The notes: generated by a model not told the origin, from the letters alone. A DNA stretch of 64,000 bases from Achromobacter mucicolens (GCF_902859725.1 NZ_CADIJP010000008.1:124001-188000), one strand, 5' to 3'; counted from the stretch's first letter, positions 16,471 to 26,737 are shown. Made by a program: numbers and translations.

Positions 16471-17445
16471 GTGCTTGCAACCATTGTCAGACGGCTGCTG
16501 CAGACCATCGTCGTCATGCTTGTCATGTCGGCGTTGGTCTTTGCCGGCATTTACATGGTCGGCGATCCGGTCTCGATGCTGGCCAGTCCGGAAGCGACCG
16601 AGGCGCAGCGCGCCGCGATCAGTGCATCGCTGGGGCTGGACCAGCCCTTGTGGCGGCAGTACCTGATCTTCATGAGCCAGGCCGTGCGCGGCGATTTCGG
16701 GAATAGTTTCCTGACCGGCGAGCCGGCCATGCACCTGATCCTGGAGCGCATGCCGGCGACGGTCGAGCTGGCCTGTGTGGCCATGCTGCTGTCGGTGCTG
16801 ATCGGCGTTCCGCTCGGCATCCTGGCGGGTTTGAAGCCAGCAGCGGTGGGCTCGCGCGCGATCATGACGGGCTCTGTGCTGGGGTTTTCGCTTCCCAATT
16901 TCTGGGTGGGGCTGATGCTCATCATGGTGTTTGCGGTGATGCTGGGCTGGGTGCCGGCCGGCGGCCGTGGCGACACGGTCAGCATCGGCTCGCTGCAACT
17001 GAGCGTGCTGACGCTGGACGGCTGGCTGAGCCTGGCCCTGCCTGCCGCGACCATCGCGTTTGCCAAGTGCGCGATGATCATCCGCGTGACGCGGGCCGCC
17101 ACGCGCGAAGCGCTGCCCATGGACTACATCAAGTTCGCGCGCGCCAAGGGCCTGTCTGAAAAGCGCGTCCTGGGCGTGCATCTGCTCAAGAACATCCTGA
17201 TTCCCGTGGTGACGGTGGCCGGCCTGGAGTTCGGTCAGGTGATGGCATTTGCCGTCGTGACGGAGACCGTGTTTTCGTGGCCGGGCATGGGCAAGCTGCT
17301 GATCGATTCCATCATCAACCTGGATCGGCCGGTGGTGGTGGCGTATCTGCTGCTGATCGTTTTCTTCCTGGTCATGTTGAATCTGGTGGTGGACATCATC
17401 TACACGGTGCTGGACCCCCGCGTACGCATGGATAGCCGCCGATGA
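16471..17445 (+). CDS. dppB: ABC peptide transporter permease, DppB type
   Basis: 324 residues, GTG start at 16471. Six predicted membrane helices, with the N-terminal MLATIVRRLLQTIVVMLVMS typical of DppB/OppB. The cytoplasmic EAA loop (REALPMDYIKFARAKGLSEKR) contacts the ATPases, and the C-terminus ends YTVLDPRVRMD. It forms the inner-membrane channel with the next gene product, with which it overlaps by 4 nt (ATGA). Confidence 0.93.
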   Translation: MLATIVRRLLQTIVVMLVMSALVFAGIYMVGDPVSMLASPEATEAQRAAISASLGLDQPLWRQYLIFMSQAVRGDFGNSFLTGEPAMHLILERMPATVELACVAMLLSVLIGVPLGILAGLKPAAVGSRAIMTGSVLGFSLPNFWVGLMLIMVFAVMLGWVPAGGRGDTVSIGSLQLSVLTLDGWLSLALPAATIAFAKCAMIIRVTRAATREALPMDYIKFARAKGLSEKRVLGVHLLKNILIPVVTVAGLEFGQVMAFAVVTETVFSWPGMGKLLIDSIINLDRPVVVAYLLLIVFFLVMLNLVVDIIYTVLDPRVRMDSRR

Positions 17446-18365
17446 TGAATACGCCCGCCACCGCTGCCTCGCCCCCGGCGCCGACGAAAGAGCAGTCGCC
17501 CTGGCGCCGTTTCGTGTCGGACTTCTTTGCCAGCAAGCTGGCCACGCTGGGTCTGGTGATGCTGGTCGTGATCGTGGGGGCGGCGCTGCTGGCGCCGTGG
17601 ATCGCGCCGCAGAATCCCTATGATCTGGCCAGCCTGGACATCATGGATTCGAAGCTCAAGCCGGGCAGCGAAAGCGGGGACGGTTCGATGCGGCATTGGC
17701 TGGGCACCGACGGCCAGGCGCGCGACCTTTTTTCCGCCATTCTTTACGGCATGCGCACGAGCCTGATGGTGGCCACGGTGTCGGTGCTGGCCGCCTTTGG
17801 CATCGGCGCCACCGTGGGGCTGATTGCCGCGTACTTTGGCGGACGCATCGACGCCCTGCTGATGCGGGTTGTGGATATCCAGTTGTCGTTCCCGGCGATC
17901 CTGGTGGCGCTGATGCTGCTGGCCATTTTGGGCAAGGGTGTGGATAAGGTGATCATCGCGCTCATCGTCGTGCAATGGGCGTATTTTGCGCGGGCCGCGC
18001 GTGGCGCGGCGCTGGTCGAGCGCGGCAAGGAATACGTGGAGGCGGCGCGGTGCATGTCGCTGTCGTGGTCGCGCGTGTTGTTCCGGCACGTGCTGCCGAA
18101 CTGCATGCCGCCGCTCATCGTGATCGCTACGATCGACCTGGCGCATGCGATTGCGCTGGAGGCAACGCTGTCGTTCCTGGGCGTGGGCGTGCCGGTCACC
18201 GAGCCGTCGCTGGGCATGCTGATCTACAACGGCTTCGAGTATCTGCTTTCCGGCCAGTATTGGATTTCGTTCTTTCCCGGCATTGCGCTGGCGCTGGCCA
18301 TCATCGCCATCAACCTGGTGGGCGACCACCTGCGCGATGTGCTCAACCCGCGGCACGCAAATTGA
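17442..18365 (+). CDS. dppC: ABC peptide transporter permease, DppC type
   Basis: 307 residues. The N-terminal OppC_N-type segment (FFASKLATLGLVMLVVIVGA, then PQNPYDL) is followed by a binding-protein-dependent permease domain with LGTDGQARDLFSAILYGMRTS and the EAA loop YVEAARCMSLSWSRVLFRHV. It is the second half of the channel. The start overlaps dppB as ATGA. A perfect DnaA box (17939-17947) falls inside the coding sequence at GKGVDKV. Confidence 0.93.
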   Translation: MMNTPATAASPPAPTKEQSPWRRFVSDFFASKLATLGLVMLVVIVGAALLAPWIAPQNPYDLASLDIMDSKLKPGSESGDGSMRHWLGTDGQARDLFSAILYGMRTSLMVATVSVLAAFGIGATVGLIAAYFGGRIDALLMRVVDIQLSFPAILVALMLLAILGKGVDKVIIALIVVQWAYFARAARGAALVERGKEYVEAARCMSLSWSRVLFRHVLPNCMPPLIVIATIDLAHAIALEATLSFLGVGVPVTEPSLGMLIYNGFEYLLSGQYWISFFPGIALALAIIAINLVGDHLRDVLNPRHAN

Positions 18366-18376
18366 GGACGGGGGCG

Positions 18377-19383
18377 ATGCAGACGAACGCGGCGCAGCGA
18401 TCCCTGCCAGGTCCGGCCCCAGTGCTCGAGGTGCATGGCCTGAAGACGCATTTCTTCACGCGCAATGGCGCGGTCAAGGCTGTGGATGGCGTGGACCTGA
18501 CGCTGGCCGAAGGAGAGATCCTGGGACTGGTGGGCGAGTCCGGATCGGGCAAGAGCATCACGGGTTTTTCGTTGATGGGCCTGCTGGATGAGCCCGGCCG
18601 CATCGTCGACGGTGTTCTCAGGCTCAACGGTGAGGACTTGCGCGCGGCCACGCCTGCACGATGGCGTCAGTTGCGGGGACAGGAGATCGCGATGATCTTC
18701 CAGGATCCGATGATGACGCTCAATCCGGTACTGCGGGTGGACACGCAGATGATCGAGGCGGTGCAGGCGCACGCCAAGGTCTCGCGCGAAGCGGCGCGAA
18801 AGCGCGCGCTGCAGACACTGGCGATGGTGGGCATTCCTTCTCCGGAAGAGCGCCTGCGGACGTATCCGCATCAGCTGTCCGGCGGCATGCGCCAGCGGGT
18901 GGCGATCGCCATTGCGCTTCTGAATTCGCCGCGCCTCATCATTGCGGACGAGCCCACGACCGCGCTGGACGTCACGATACAAGGGCAGATTCTGTTCGAA
19001 GTGCAGAAGCTCTGCCGCGAAACGGGCACGGGCCTCATCTGGATCACGCATGACCTGGCCGTGGTGGCGGGCCTGGCCGACCGTGTGTCGGTGATGTATG
19101 CGGGCCGTGTCGTGGAAACGGGCAGCACCGAGGCGGTCATCAGCCATCCGATGCATCCGTACACGCATGGGTTGATCGCGTCGATTCCGACGCCTGCGTC
19201 GCGAGGCAAGCCGCTGGTGCCGATTCCCGGCATGACGCCGTCGCTCTTGAACCTGCCGCAGGGCTGTGCATTCCGGGGGCGCTGTCCACGCGCGACGGAC
19301 GCGTGTCTGGCCGAACCGCCGCCTGTCGAAGTCCGCCCGGCGCAATGGGTGCGCTGCTGGCATGCCGGAGCGCCGGACACGTT

Positions 19384-19387
<4 letters not shown>
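18377..19387 (+). CDS. dppD: ABC peptide transporter ATPase, DppD type
   Basis: 336 residues from the ATG at 18377. Walker A GESGSGKS, signature [12 protein letters not shown], Walker [13 protein letters not shown], switch histidine in ITHDLAVVA. The C-terminal oligopeptide-type extension has cysteines in [14 protein letters not shown], as in DppD/OppD proteins that can carry an iron-sulfur cluster. It powers import with the next gene product, whose start overlaps its stop by ATGA. Confidence 0.94.
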
Positions 19388-20400
<1,013 letters not shown>

Positions 20401-20499
20401 CCTGCGCCGAAAAAGGGCTGGACGCGGGGCGCGGGGCGGCGCGAGAATTCCCGCACAGGCAAGCCTTTTGCGCATGCGCCATCCATCCACCCAGACAGC

Positions 20500-20508
20500 T
20501 TATCCACA
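20500..20508 (+). promoter_or_regulatory. Perfect DnaA box immediately upstream of the amidohydrolase start codon
   Basis: TTATCCACA ends 3 nt before the ATG at 20512, in the place where a ribosome binding site would be expected. No good Shine-Dalgarno is seen there. Confidence 0.5.
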
Positions 20509-20511
20509 GCC

Positions 20512-21711
20512 ATGAAAACCATTGCCGAAATCGAACGCGTACACGGGGACCTGACTGCGCTGCGGCGCGATATCCATGCCCATCCCGAACTGGCGTTTCA
20601 AGAAACGCGCACGTCCAACCTGGTGGCCGAGCGCCTGCGCGGCTGGGGGCTGGAAGTCCACACGGGGCTGGGGAAAACCGGTGTAGTGGGCATTCTGCGC
20701 GCCGGCAGCGGCGGCAAGACCATCGGCCTGCGCGCCGACATGGATGCGCTGCCGATGCCTGAGCACAACCGGTTTGCCCACAAGTCCACGATCAGCGGGC
20801 GCATGCATGGCTGCGGCCACGATGGCCACACGACGATGCTGCTGGGCGCCGCGCAGTATCTGTCGACGCATCGCAATTTTGATGGCACGGTGGTTTTCAT
20901 CTTCCAGCCGGCCGAGGAAGGCGGCAACGCCGGCGCGCGCGCCATGATGCAGGACGGGCTGTTCGACAAGTTTCCCTGCGATGCGGTCTTCGGCATCCAC
21001 AACATGCCCGGCATGCCGGTGAATCAATTCGGGTTCCGGTCCGGCCCCACGATGGCCTCCAGCAATCGCTGGGACATCGTCATCAAGGGTGTCGGCGGCC
21101 ACGCCGCGCAGCCGCATTCGTCGGTCGACCCCATCATCGTCGCCGCCGACATGGTGCATGCGCTGCAGACGGTCATTTCGCGCAGCAAGAATCCGCTGGA
21201 GCAGGCGGTGCTGTCGATCACGCAGATCCACGCAGGCGATGCCTACAACGTGATTCCCGGCGAAGCCGTGCTGCGCGGCACGGTGCGCACGTATTCGGTG
21301 GAAACGCTGGACAAGATCGAAGCCGACATGCGGCGCATCGCGACCACCTTGCCGCAGGTGTATGGCGGCACGGGCGAGCTGGATTTCGTGCGTGCGTATC
21401 CGCCTCTCGTGAACTGGGAAAAGGAAACTGCCTTTGCGGCGAAGGTCGCCGAAGACGCCTTTGGCGCGGAGAACGTGCTGCGCGACATGCCGCCGTTCAT
21501 GGGGGCGGAGGACTTTTCGTTCTTCCTGGAATCCGTGCCGGGCTCGTATTTGTTCCTGGGCAATGGCGACGGCGACCACCGCATGGAAACCTATCACGGC
21601 ATGGGTCCGTGCCAGCTGCACAATCCCAACTACGACTTCAACGACGCGTTGCTGCCGGTGGGCGCGACGTACTGGGTGAAGCTGGTCGAAGCGTTCTTGC
21701 CGGCCCGGTAA
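20512..21711 (+). CDS. M20 family amidohydrolase (hippurate hydrolase/aminoacylase-like)
   Basis: 399 residues. Metal and catalytic motifs of the M20D amidohydrolases are present: RRDIHAHPELAFQE, GLRADMDALPM, MHGCGHDGHTTMLLG, FQPAEEGGNAGARAM and a late GAEDFSFF. A dimerisation domain (IVIKGVGGHAAQPH) sits in the middle. It hydrolyses N-acyl amino acids or similar amides in the cytoplasm. Its place after a peptide-type ABC operon suggests that it processes the imported compound, for example an N-acylated amino acid or peptide. The exact substrate is open. Confidence 0.9.
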   Translation: MKTIAEIERVHGDLTALRRDIHAHPELAFQETRTSNLVAERLRGWGLEVHTGLGKTGVVGILRAGSGGKTIGLRADMDALPMPEHNRFAHKSTISGRMHGCGHDGHTTMLLGAAQYLSTHRNFDGTVVFIFQPAEEGGNAGARAMMQDGLFDKFPCDAVFGIHNMPGMPVNQFGFRSGPTMASSNRWDIVIKGVGGHAAQPHSSVDPIIVAADMVHALQTVISRSKNPLEQAVLSITQIHAGDAYNVIPGEAVLRGTVRTYSVETLDKIEADMRRIATTLPQVYGGTGELDFVRAYPPLVNWEKETAFAAKVAEDAFGAENVLRDMPPFMGAEDFSFFLESVPGSYLFLGNGDGDHRMETYHGMGPCQLHNPNYDFNDALLPVGATYWVKLVEAFLPAR

Positions 21712-21750
21712 CGACCGATCCGCTATTTGTTTATATGCGGTTGGCCATGA

Positions 21751-21777
21751 AGCCGCGGGGCGCCCCCGCGGCTTTTT
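21751..21777 (+). terminator. Intrinsic terminator after the amidohydrolase gene
   Basis: GCCGCGGGG and CCCCGCGGC form a perfect 9-bp stem around CGC, followed by five T residues. Confidence 0.85.
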
Positions 21778-21889
21778 GCTATATGACGTAAAGCTTTGAT
21801 CAAACGCCGATAACTTCGTTTGAGATGGATGGCGGCGTTTTCATAATCGGTCGTTCCTGCCATGCCGATAAGGCGAACCGGAGCGACCG

Positions 21890-22798
21890 ATGTCCCAGAG
21901 CAATGCCTTGCGGCGCGAAGCGCACGCCGCCTCCCAACCTGACACGCAAACGTTTGACGTGCGCCCCCTGCCCGGTCCGCTTGGCGCGGAGGTCATCGGC
22001 CTGGATCTGTCGCGTGAACTGGCGCCTGCCGATTTTGCCCGCGTGCACAAGGCGCACCTGGACCATCACCTGCTGGTGTTTCGCAACCAGCGCATCACGC
22101 CGCAGCAGCACATCGATTTCAGCCGCCGCTTCGGCCGCCTGATGATCCACGTGTTGCACCAATTCCATCTGCCCGGCCATCCCGAGATCCTGACGGTCTC
22201 GAACATCGTGGAAGACGGCAAGCCGATCGGTCTGGGCGACGCGGGCAAATACTGGCATTCGGATATCTCGTACAAGGAACTGCCCAGCCTGGGTTCGCTG
22301 CTGCACGCGCAGGAACTGCCTGCCGAAGGCGGAGACACCTTGTTCGCGAACATGCACCTGGCCTACGACACGCTCCCGCAGGCGCTCAAGAACGCTATCG
22401 ACGGCAAGCGCGGCGTGCATTCCTATCTGGCGCAATATGGCCAACTGCAGAAGGAAGGCAACTGGCGCCCGAATCTGAGCGCAGCGCAGATTGCGCAGGT
22501 GCAGGAGGTGGTGCATCCGGTGGTGCGCACGCACCCCGAGAACGGCCGGCGCGCGCTGTTTGTGAGCGAAGGATTCACCACCCGGATCGAGGGCCTGCCG
22601 GATGACGAAAGCCGGGCGTTGCTGAACGAGTTGTTTATCCACAGCGTGCGGCCAGAACATATCTACCGCCACCAGTGGCAGCCGCATGACCTGGTGTTCT
22701 GGGACAACCGGTCGCTGATCCACCTGGCCGGCGGCACGCCCGATCACCTGCGCCGCAAGCTCTACCGCACGACGATCGAAGGCGATGCGCCCTTCTGA
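21890..22798 (+). CDS. TauD/TfdA-family Fe(II)/2-oxoglutarate-dependent dioxygenase
   Basis: 302 residues. The iron-binding HxD is in KYWHSDISYKELP (about 118-130), and the distal histidine and 2-oxoglutarate arginine lie in WDNRSLIHLAGG and HLRRKLYRTTIEG. Typical family segments LVFRNQRITPQQHIDFSRRFG and GGDTLFANMHLAYD are present. Enzymes of this family open taurine, alkylsulfonates, sulfate esters or aryloxyalkanoates using 2-oxoglutarate and oxygen. It heads a cluster with a sulfonate/nitrate-type ABC transporter, so the natural reading is sulfur (or other nutrient) scavenging from an imported compound. A perfect DnaA box at 22635-22643 lies in its coding sequence. Confidence 0.9.
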   Translation: MSQSNALRREAHAASQPDTQTFDVRPLPGPLGAEVIGLDLSRELAPADFARVHKAHLDHHLLVFRNQRITPQQHIDFSRRFGRLMIHVLHQFHLPGHPEILTVSNIVEDGKPIGLGDAGKYWHSDISYKELPSLGSLLHAQELPAEGGDTLFANMHLAYDTLPQALKNAIDGKRGVHSYLAQYGQLQKEGNWRPNLSAAQIAQVQEVVHPVVRTHPENGRRALFVSEGFTTRIEGLPDDESRALLNELFIHSVRPEHIYRHQWQPHDLVFWDNRSLIHLAGGTPDHLRRKLYRTTIEGDAPF

Positions 22799-22823
22799 CA
22801 CCGCGCTCATGACCTCACACCAC

Positions 22824-22832
22824 TTATCCACA
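22824..22832 (+). promoter_or_regulatory. Perfect DnaA box at the start of the binding-protein gene
   Basis: TTATCCACA is followed at once by AGGAA and the ATG at 22842, so the box abuts the ribosome binding site. Confidence 0.5.
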
Positions 22833-22841
22833 AGGAACGCC

Positions 22842-23885
22842 ATGCGTTTGACCTCCACGCTACGGGATCGACTGGTCCAGACCGCCACGGGCGCCGGCCT
22901 GGCGCTGATGCTCGCCGTGCTGGCGCTGGCTTCGCCCACGCCCGCCCAGGCCGAAGGACGCATCCGGATTGCCGAGCAATACGGCATCGTCTATCTGCTG
23001 CTGAACGTCGCACGGGACCAGCAGCTGATCGAAAAGCATGGCAAAGCCGAAGGTGTGGATATCTCGGTCGAATGGGCCAAGCTGTCCGGCGGCTCGGCCG
23101 TGAACGATGCGCTGCTGTCCGGGGCTGTGGATATCGCGGGGGCGGGCGTGGGACCGCTGTTGACGATCTGGGATCGCACGCACGGCAAGCAGAACGTGAA
23201 GGGCGTGGCGTCGCTGGGCAACTTCCCGTACTACCTGGTGACCAACAATCCGAACGTGAAGACGATTGCCGACTTCACGGACAAGGATCGCATCGCCGTG
23301 CCGGCGGTGGGGGTGTCGGTGCAATCGCGTGTGCTGCAACTGGCATCGGCCAAGCTGTGGGGCGATGCGCAGTACAACAAGCTGGACAAGATCTCGGTGG
23401 CGCTGCCGCACCCTGACGCGGCGGCGGCCATCATCGCCGGCGGCACGGAAATCACGGGCCATTTCGGCAATCCGCCCTTCCAGGAGCAGGAACTGGCCGA
23501 AAACCCGAAGGCGCGCATCGTGCTCAATTCGTACGACGTGCTGGGCGGGCCCAGTTCGTCCACCGTGCTCTTTGCCACCGAGAAATTCCGCCGCGAGAAT
23601 CCCAAGACCTACAAGGCCTTCCAGGAAGCGTTGAAGGAGGCGGCCAGTTTTGCGGCGGCCAATCCGGAACAGGCGGCGGACATCTATCTGCGGGTCACGG
23701 GCGCCAAGCAGGACCGCGACTTCCTCATCAAGGTCATCAAGAATCCCGACGTGCAGTTCAAGCTGGCGCCTCAGAACACGTACGCGCTGGCGCAGTTCAT
23801 GCACAAGGTCGGCGCGATCAAGAATGCGCCGGCAAGCTGGCGCGACTACTTCTTCGACGATCCTGTCACGGCACAGGGAAGCTGA
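22842..23885 (+). CDS. Periplasmic binding protein of a sulfonate/nitrate/taurine-type ABC transporter
   Basis: 347 residues from the ATG at 22842, preceded by AAGGAA; two earlier in-frame ATGs lack a ribosome binding site. The signal peptide ends TPAQAEG. The body (RIRIAEQYGIVYLLLNVARDQQLIEKHGK, cut here by function: ligand lobe near residues 35-70) is NMT1/SsuA-like, with GGSAVNDALLSGAVDIAGAG as the ligand-loop segment. It captures a sulfonate-like or other small anionic substrate for the two downstream gene products. Confidence 0.87.
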   Translation: MRLTSTLRDRLVQTATGAGLALMLAVLALASPTPAQAEGRIRIAEQYGIVYLLLNVARDQQLIEKHGKAEGVDISVEWAKLSGGSAVNDALLSGAVDIAGAGVGPLLTIWDRTHGKQNVKGVASLGNFPYYLVTNNPNVKTIADFTDKDRIAVPAVGVSVQSRVLQLASAKLWGDAQYNKLDKISVALPHPDAAAAIIAGGTEITGHFGNPPFQEQELAENPKARIVLNSYDVLGGPSSSTVLFATEKFRRENPKTYKAFQEALKEAASFAAANPEQAADIYLRVTGAKQDRDFLIKVIKNPDVQFKLAPQNTYALAQFMHKVGAIKNAPASWRDYFFDDPVTAQGS

Positions 23886-23886
23886 C

Positions 23887-24717
23887 ATGCCCGTGAGCCG
23901 CGCCACCCCTGTGGATAACGTTGATCGGCCCACGCCTTTGCTGGCTGTGGATAAGGTGTCGATCGAATATAAGACGCGTGAACGGCGGGTGCGGGCGACC
24001 CATCAGGTCAGCTTCGACGTGCATGGCGCCGAGCGATTCATCCTTTTGGGGCCGTCCGGCTGCGGGAAATCGACCCTGCTCAAGGCGATCGCCGGATTCA
24101 TCGAACCGACCGAGGGACGGATCGCGATCGACGGCAAGACCGTGCAAGGTCCGGGCCCGGACCGCATCGTGGTATTCCAGGAGTTCGACCAGCTGCCGCC
24201 GTGGAAGACGCTGCGCCAGAACGTGGCGTTTCCGCTGGTGGCGTCGCGCAAGCTCAATCGGCGCGAGGCCGACGAACGGGCGATGCACTACCTGGACAAG
24301 GTCGGACTGGCGGCGTTTGCCGATGCGTATCCCCACACGCTTTCCGGCGGCATGAAGCAGCGCGTGGCCATTGCGCGGGCGCTGGCCATGCAGCCGCGCG
24401 TGCTGCTGATGGATGAGCCGTTTGCGGCGCTGGATGCGCTGACGCGGCGGCGCATGCAGGAAGAACTGATGGCGCTGTGGGACGACGTGCGGTTCACGCT
24501 GCTGTTTGTCACGCATTCGATCGAAGAAGCGCTGGTGCTGGGCAGCCGCATTCTGTTGCTGTCCCCGCATCCGGGCCGTGTGCGCGCCGAACTGAATGCG
24601 CATGCCTTTGACCTGCACAGCCAGGGATCGGCCGCCTTCCAGGCGGCGTCGCGCCGCATTCACGACCTGTTGTTCGATACCCCGCCGCTGGCTCAGGCCG
24701 AGCGTGCGGCGGCATGA
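23887..24717 (+). CDS. ABC transporter ATPase, SsuB/TauB/NrtD type
   Basis: 276 residues from the ATG at 23887, one base after the binding-protein stop codon. Walker A GPSGCGKS, Q-loop FQEFDQLPPWKT, signature [14 protein letters not shown], Walker B LLMDEPFAALD and switch histidine in VTHSIEEAL identify a nitrate/sulfonate/taurine-class importer ATPase. Two perfect DnaA boxes (23910-23918 and 23946-23954) lie in the first 25 codons, encoding VDN and VDK. Confidence 0.92.
   Translation: MPVSRATPVDNVDRPTPLLAVDKVSIEYKTRERRVRATHQVSFDVHGAERFILLGPSGCGKSTLLKAIAGFIEPTEGRIAIDGKTVQGPGPDRIVVFQEFDQLPPWKTLRQNVAFPLVASRKLNRREADERAMHYLDKVGLAAFADAYPHTLSGGMKQRVAIARALAMQPRVLLMDEPFAALDALTRRRMQEELMALWDDVRFTLLFVTHSIEEALVLGSRILLLSPHPGRVRAELNAHAFDLHSQGSAAFQAASRRIHDLLFDTPPLAQAERAAA
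23910..23954 (-). promoter_or_regulatory. Pair of perfect DnaA boxes inside the ATPase gene
   Basis: TGTGGATAA occurs at 23910-23918 and 23946-23954 in the same orientation, 36 bp apart (start to start), at the 5' end of the coding sequence. Confidence 0.45.
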
Positions 24718-24728
24718 AAGGAGCGCGC

Positions 24729-25607
24729 ATGAGCATCGGCCATGCCGGATCGGCGTTCATCCGCCCCGAGGTGGAATACGACCTGCCGCCCCTGCCCCCG
24801 CAAGCCGCCGAGACGCCGCTGCCTTGGCACGAGCGGGTGTGGCAGCATGCCAGCGTGCGCAAGGGGGTGATTCTTGCCCTGTTGGCGGGGCTTTGGGAAC
24901 TGGCGGCGCGCTATACCGACAACGATCTGCTTTTGCCCGGGGCTTGGCAGACAGCCCAGGCTTTTGTGCAAGGCGTGACCAGCGGCGAGCTGCTGGCGCG
25001 CGCCGGGCAATCGCTGCGGGTGCTGGTGCAGGGCTATCTGGCGGGTGTGGTGCTGGCCTTCGTGCTGACGACGCTGGCGGTGTCCACGCGGTTCGGCCGC
25101 GATCTGCTGTCCACCCTGACGGCGATGTTCAACCCCTTGCCTGCGATTGCCCTGCTGCCGCTGGCGTTGCTGTGGTTCGGGTTGGGCGAAGGCAGCCTGG
25201 TGTTCGTGCTGATCCACTCCGTGCTGTGGGCGTTGGCGCTGAACATGTATGCGGGCTTTCTGGGGGTGTCTGACACCCTGCGGATGGCGGGGCGCAATTA
25301 CGGGCTGACCGGGTTGCGCTATGTGCTGCAGATTCTGGTGCCGGCCGCCCTGCCCGCCATTCTGGCCGGCTTGAAGATTGGTTGGGCGTTTGCGTGGCGC
25401 ACGCTGATCGCCGCGGAGCTGGTGTTTGGCGCATCCAGCGGCAAGGGCGGGCTGGGCTGGTACATCTTTCAGAACTGCAACGAGTTATACACAGACCGGG
25501 TGTTCGCAGGCCTGGCCGCGGTGGTCATCATTGGCCTGCTTGTGGAAAACCTGGCGTTTGATACGCTGGAACGGTTGACGGTTCGGCGTTGGGGAATGCA
25601 GCGGTGA
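24729..25607 (+). CDS. ABC transporter permease, SsuC/TauC type
   Basis: 292 residues from the ATG at 24729, which has AAAGGAG upstream; a start at 24714 overlapping the ATPase stop as ATGA is also possible. Six hydrophobic segments. The cytoplasmic EAA-type loop is SDTLRMAGRNYGLTGLRYVL, and LNPLPAIALLPLALLWFGLG-like core residues (about 137-157) fit the sulfonate/nitrate permease class. The gene contains the palindrome GGTGTCTGACACC at 25265-25277 and a TTATACACA DnaA-like box at 25495-25503. Confidence 0.9.
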   Translation: MSIGHAGSAFIRPEVEYDLPPLPPQAAETPLPWHERVWQHASVRKGVILALLAGLWELAARYTDNDLLLPGAWQTAQAFVQGVTSGELLARAGQSLRVLVQGYLAGVVLAFVLTTLAVSTRFGRDLLSTLTAMFNPLPAIALLPLALLWFGLGEGSLVFVLIHSVLWALALNMYAGFLGVSDTLRMAGRNYGLTGLRYVLQILVPAALPAILAGLKIGWAFAWRTLIAAELVFGASSGKGGLGWYIFQNCNELYTDRVFAGLAAVVIIGLLVENLAFDTLERLTVRRWGMQR

Positions 25608-25699
25608 TGGTTGCAGTGATCGAGCGATCAGAATGAAAACGGATCGCCGCGACGGTGCTTGGGAGGTAGCGTAGGCCCGCAATCGGATAGCACCGGCAG

Positions 25700-26605
25700 C
25701 TATCTTTTGCCGGCAGATCCATCTTTGCGCAGCAGCCCTTCCAGCAGCCCTTCCAGCAGCGCTTGAACCGGCCGCGATGTCTTCCCGGCATCCGAGCACA
25801 CTAGGCCGAACTCGCGGTGGATTACTGGCACCAGCGGCATCACGCGCAGGCCGCGCTGCTCAACGGGCAAGGTCGATTCAGGCACCAACGCCACGCCCAT
25901 GCCTTCGCGCACCAGTACGCAAGCGCTGGCCCAATCGCGCACAGTCACCCGCAAGTCTGACAGGTGCAGGCCTGCTTGTTCGACCAGCCTCTGCCCATTC
26001 ACGGCGCAGCCGCCGGTGGCGAGGATGAAGGGCTGCGCGGCCAGTTCTTCCAGCGTGACGCCGCTCTCGCTAGCGCGACGCCCCAGCGGATGGCTGGCCG
26101 GCAACACCGCCACCCAGGCATCGTGCCCTAGCATCGCCGCCGCCCGGCTCGGCGCGGGGTTCAGCACCACACCCAAATCAACGGTGCCGGTGGCCAACCA
26201 GTCTTCCACTTCCTCGTCTGTGCCTTCCAGTGCCACCAGTTCGATGCCGGGATGACGGCGTTGGAAGTCGCGCAGCAGGCCGGGCAGCAACGTCGAAATC
26301 ACCGACGGAAAGCTCGCCAGACGGATGCGCCCGCCGCTCAATCCTTGGCTGTCATCGGCCAGTACACGGATGGCGTCAAGCCGTTCCAGCATGGCGCTCG
26401 CGTGCTCGATGACCTGCTCGCCCAGCGCCGTGACGCCGACATGCCGCGGCTCCCGGGAGAACACCTGGAAACCCAGCGCGGCTTCCAACTGGGCGATGGC
26501 CTGGCTGGCACCGGACTGGGTGATGCCCACGCGCTCAGCAGCTCGCGAGATGTTGCCCACCTCGGCCACGACCACCAGCAAGCGCCAGTGCAGGAGGTTC
26601 ATCAT
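25700..26605 (-). CDS. LysR-family transcriptional regulator divergent from gst
   Basis: 301 residues. The N-terminal HTH (LLVVVAEVGNISRAAERVGI, then TQSGASQAIAQLEAALG) is followed by a substrate-binding domain with LASFPSVISTLLPGLL and GVVLNPAPS. It is transcribed away from the glutathione S-transferase gene across a 132-bp spacer, the usual arrangement of a LysR regulator and its target. The C-terminus contains LLEGLLEGLL, encoded by a 12-bp tandem duplication at 25731-25754, so the tail is slightly extended relative to a single copy. Confidence 0.92.
   Translation of the reverse strand: MMNLLHWRLLVVVAEVGNISRAAERVGITQSGASQAIAQLEAALGFQVFSREPRHVGVTALGEQVIEHASAMLERLDAIRVLADDSQGLSGGRIRLASFPSVISTLLPGLLRDFQRRHPGIELVALEGTDEEVEDWLATGTVDLGVVLNPAPSRAAAMLGHDAWVAVLPASHPLGRRASESGVTLEELAAQPFILATGGCAVNGQRLVEQAGLHLSDLRVTVRDWASACVLVREGMGVALVPESTLPVEQRGLRVMPLVPVIHREFGLVCSDAGKTSRPVQALLEGLLEGLLRKDGSAGKR
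25731..25754. repeat. 12-bp tandem duplication in the LysR C-terminus
   Basis: AGCAGCCCTTCC is repeated exactly twice, with a third partial copy AGCAGC after it. The duplication keeps the reading frame. Confidence 0.85.
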
Positions 26606-26737
26606 GATTTTCAGTAGTTCAGCTAATACATTAAAGATTAAACATTAATTTTACAGAACTGCTCTCCGCAAGCACATTGGCATGCAGCGCACGCAACGTC
26701 CCGCGCGACTGGCTTTCAACTTCCCATCGGAGTCTTC
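26606..26737. promoter_or_regulatory. Divergent promoter region with a LysR-type T-N11-A box
   Basis: The AT-rich spacer between lysR and gst holds TAAT-N9-ATTA at 26624-26640, which is a T-N11-A type inverted repeat and a likely binding site of the adjacent LysR protein. Confidence 0.5.

Noticed and set aside
13956-16550. An 864-codon minus-strand frame overlapping mnmE and the peptide-binding protein
   Set aside because: It is antisense to the peptide-binding protein and out of frame with mnmE, both of which are supported by motifs.
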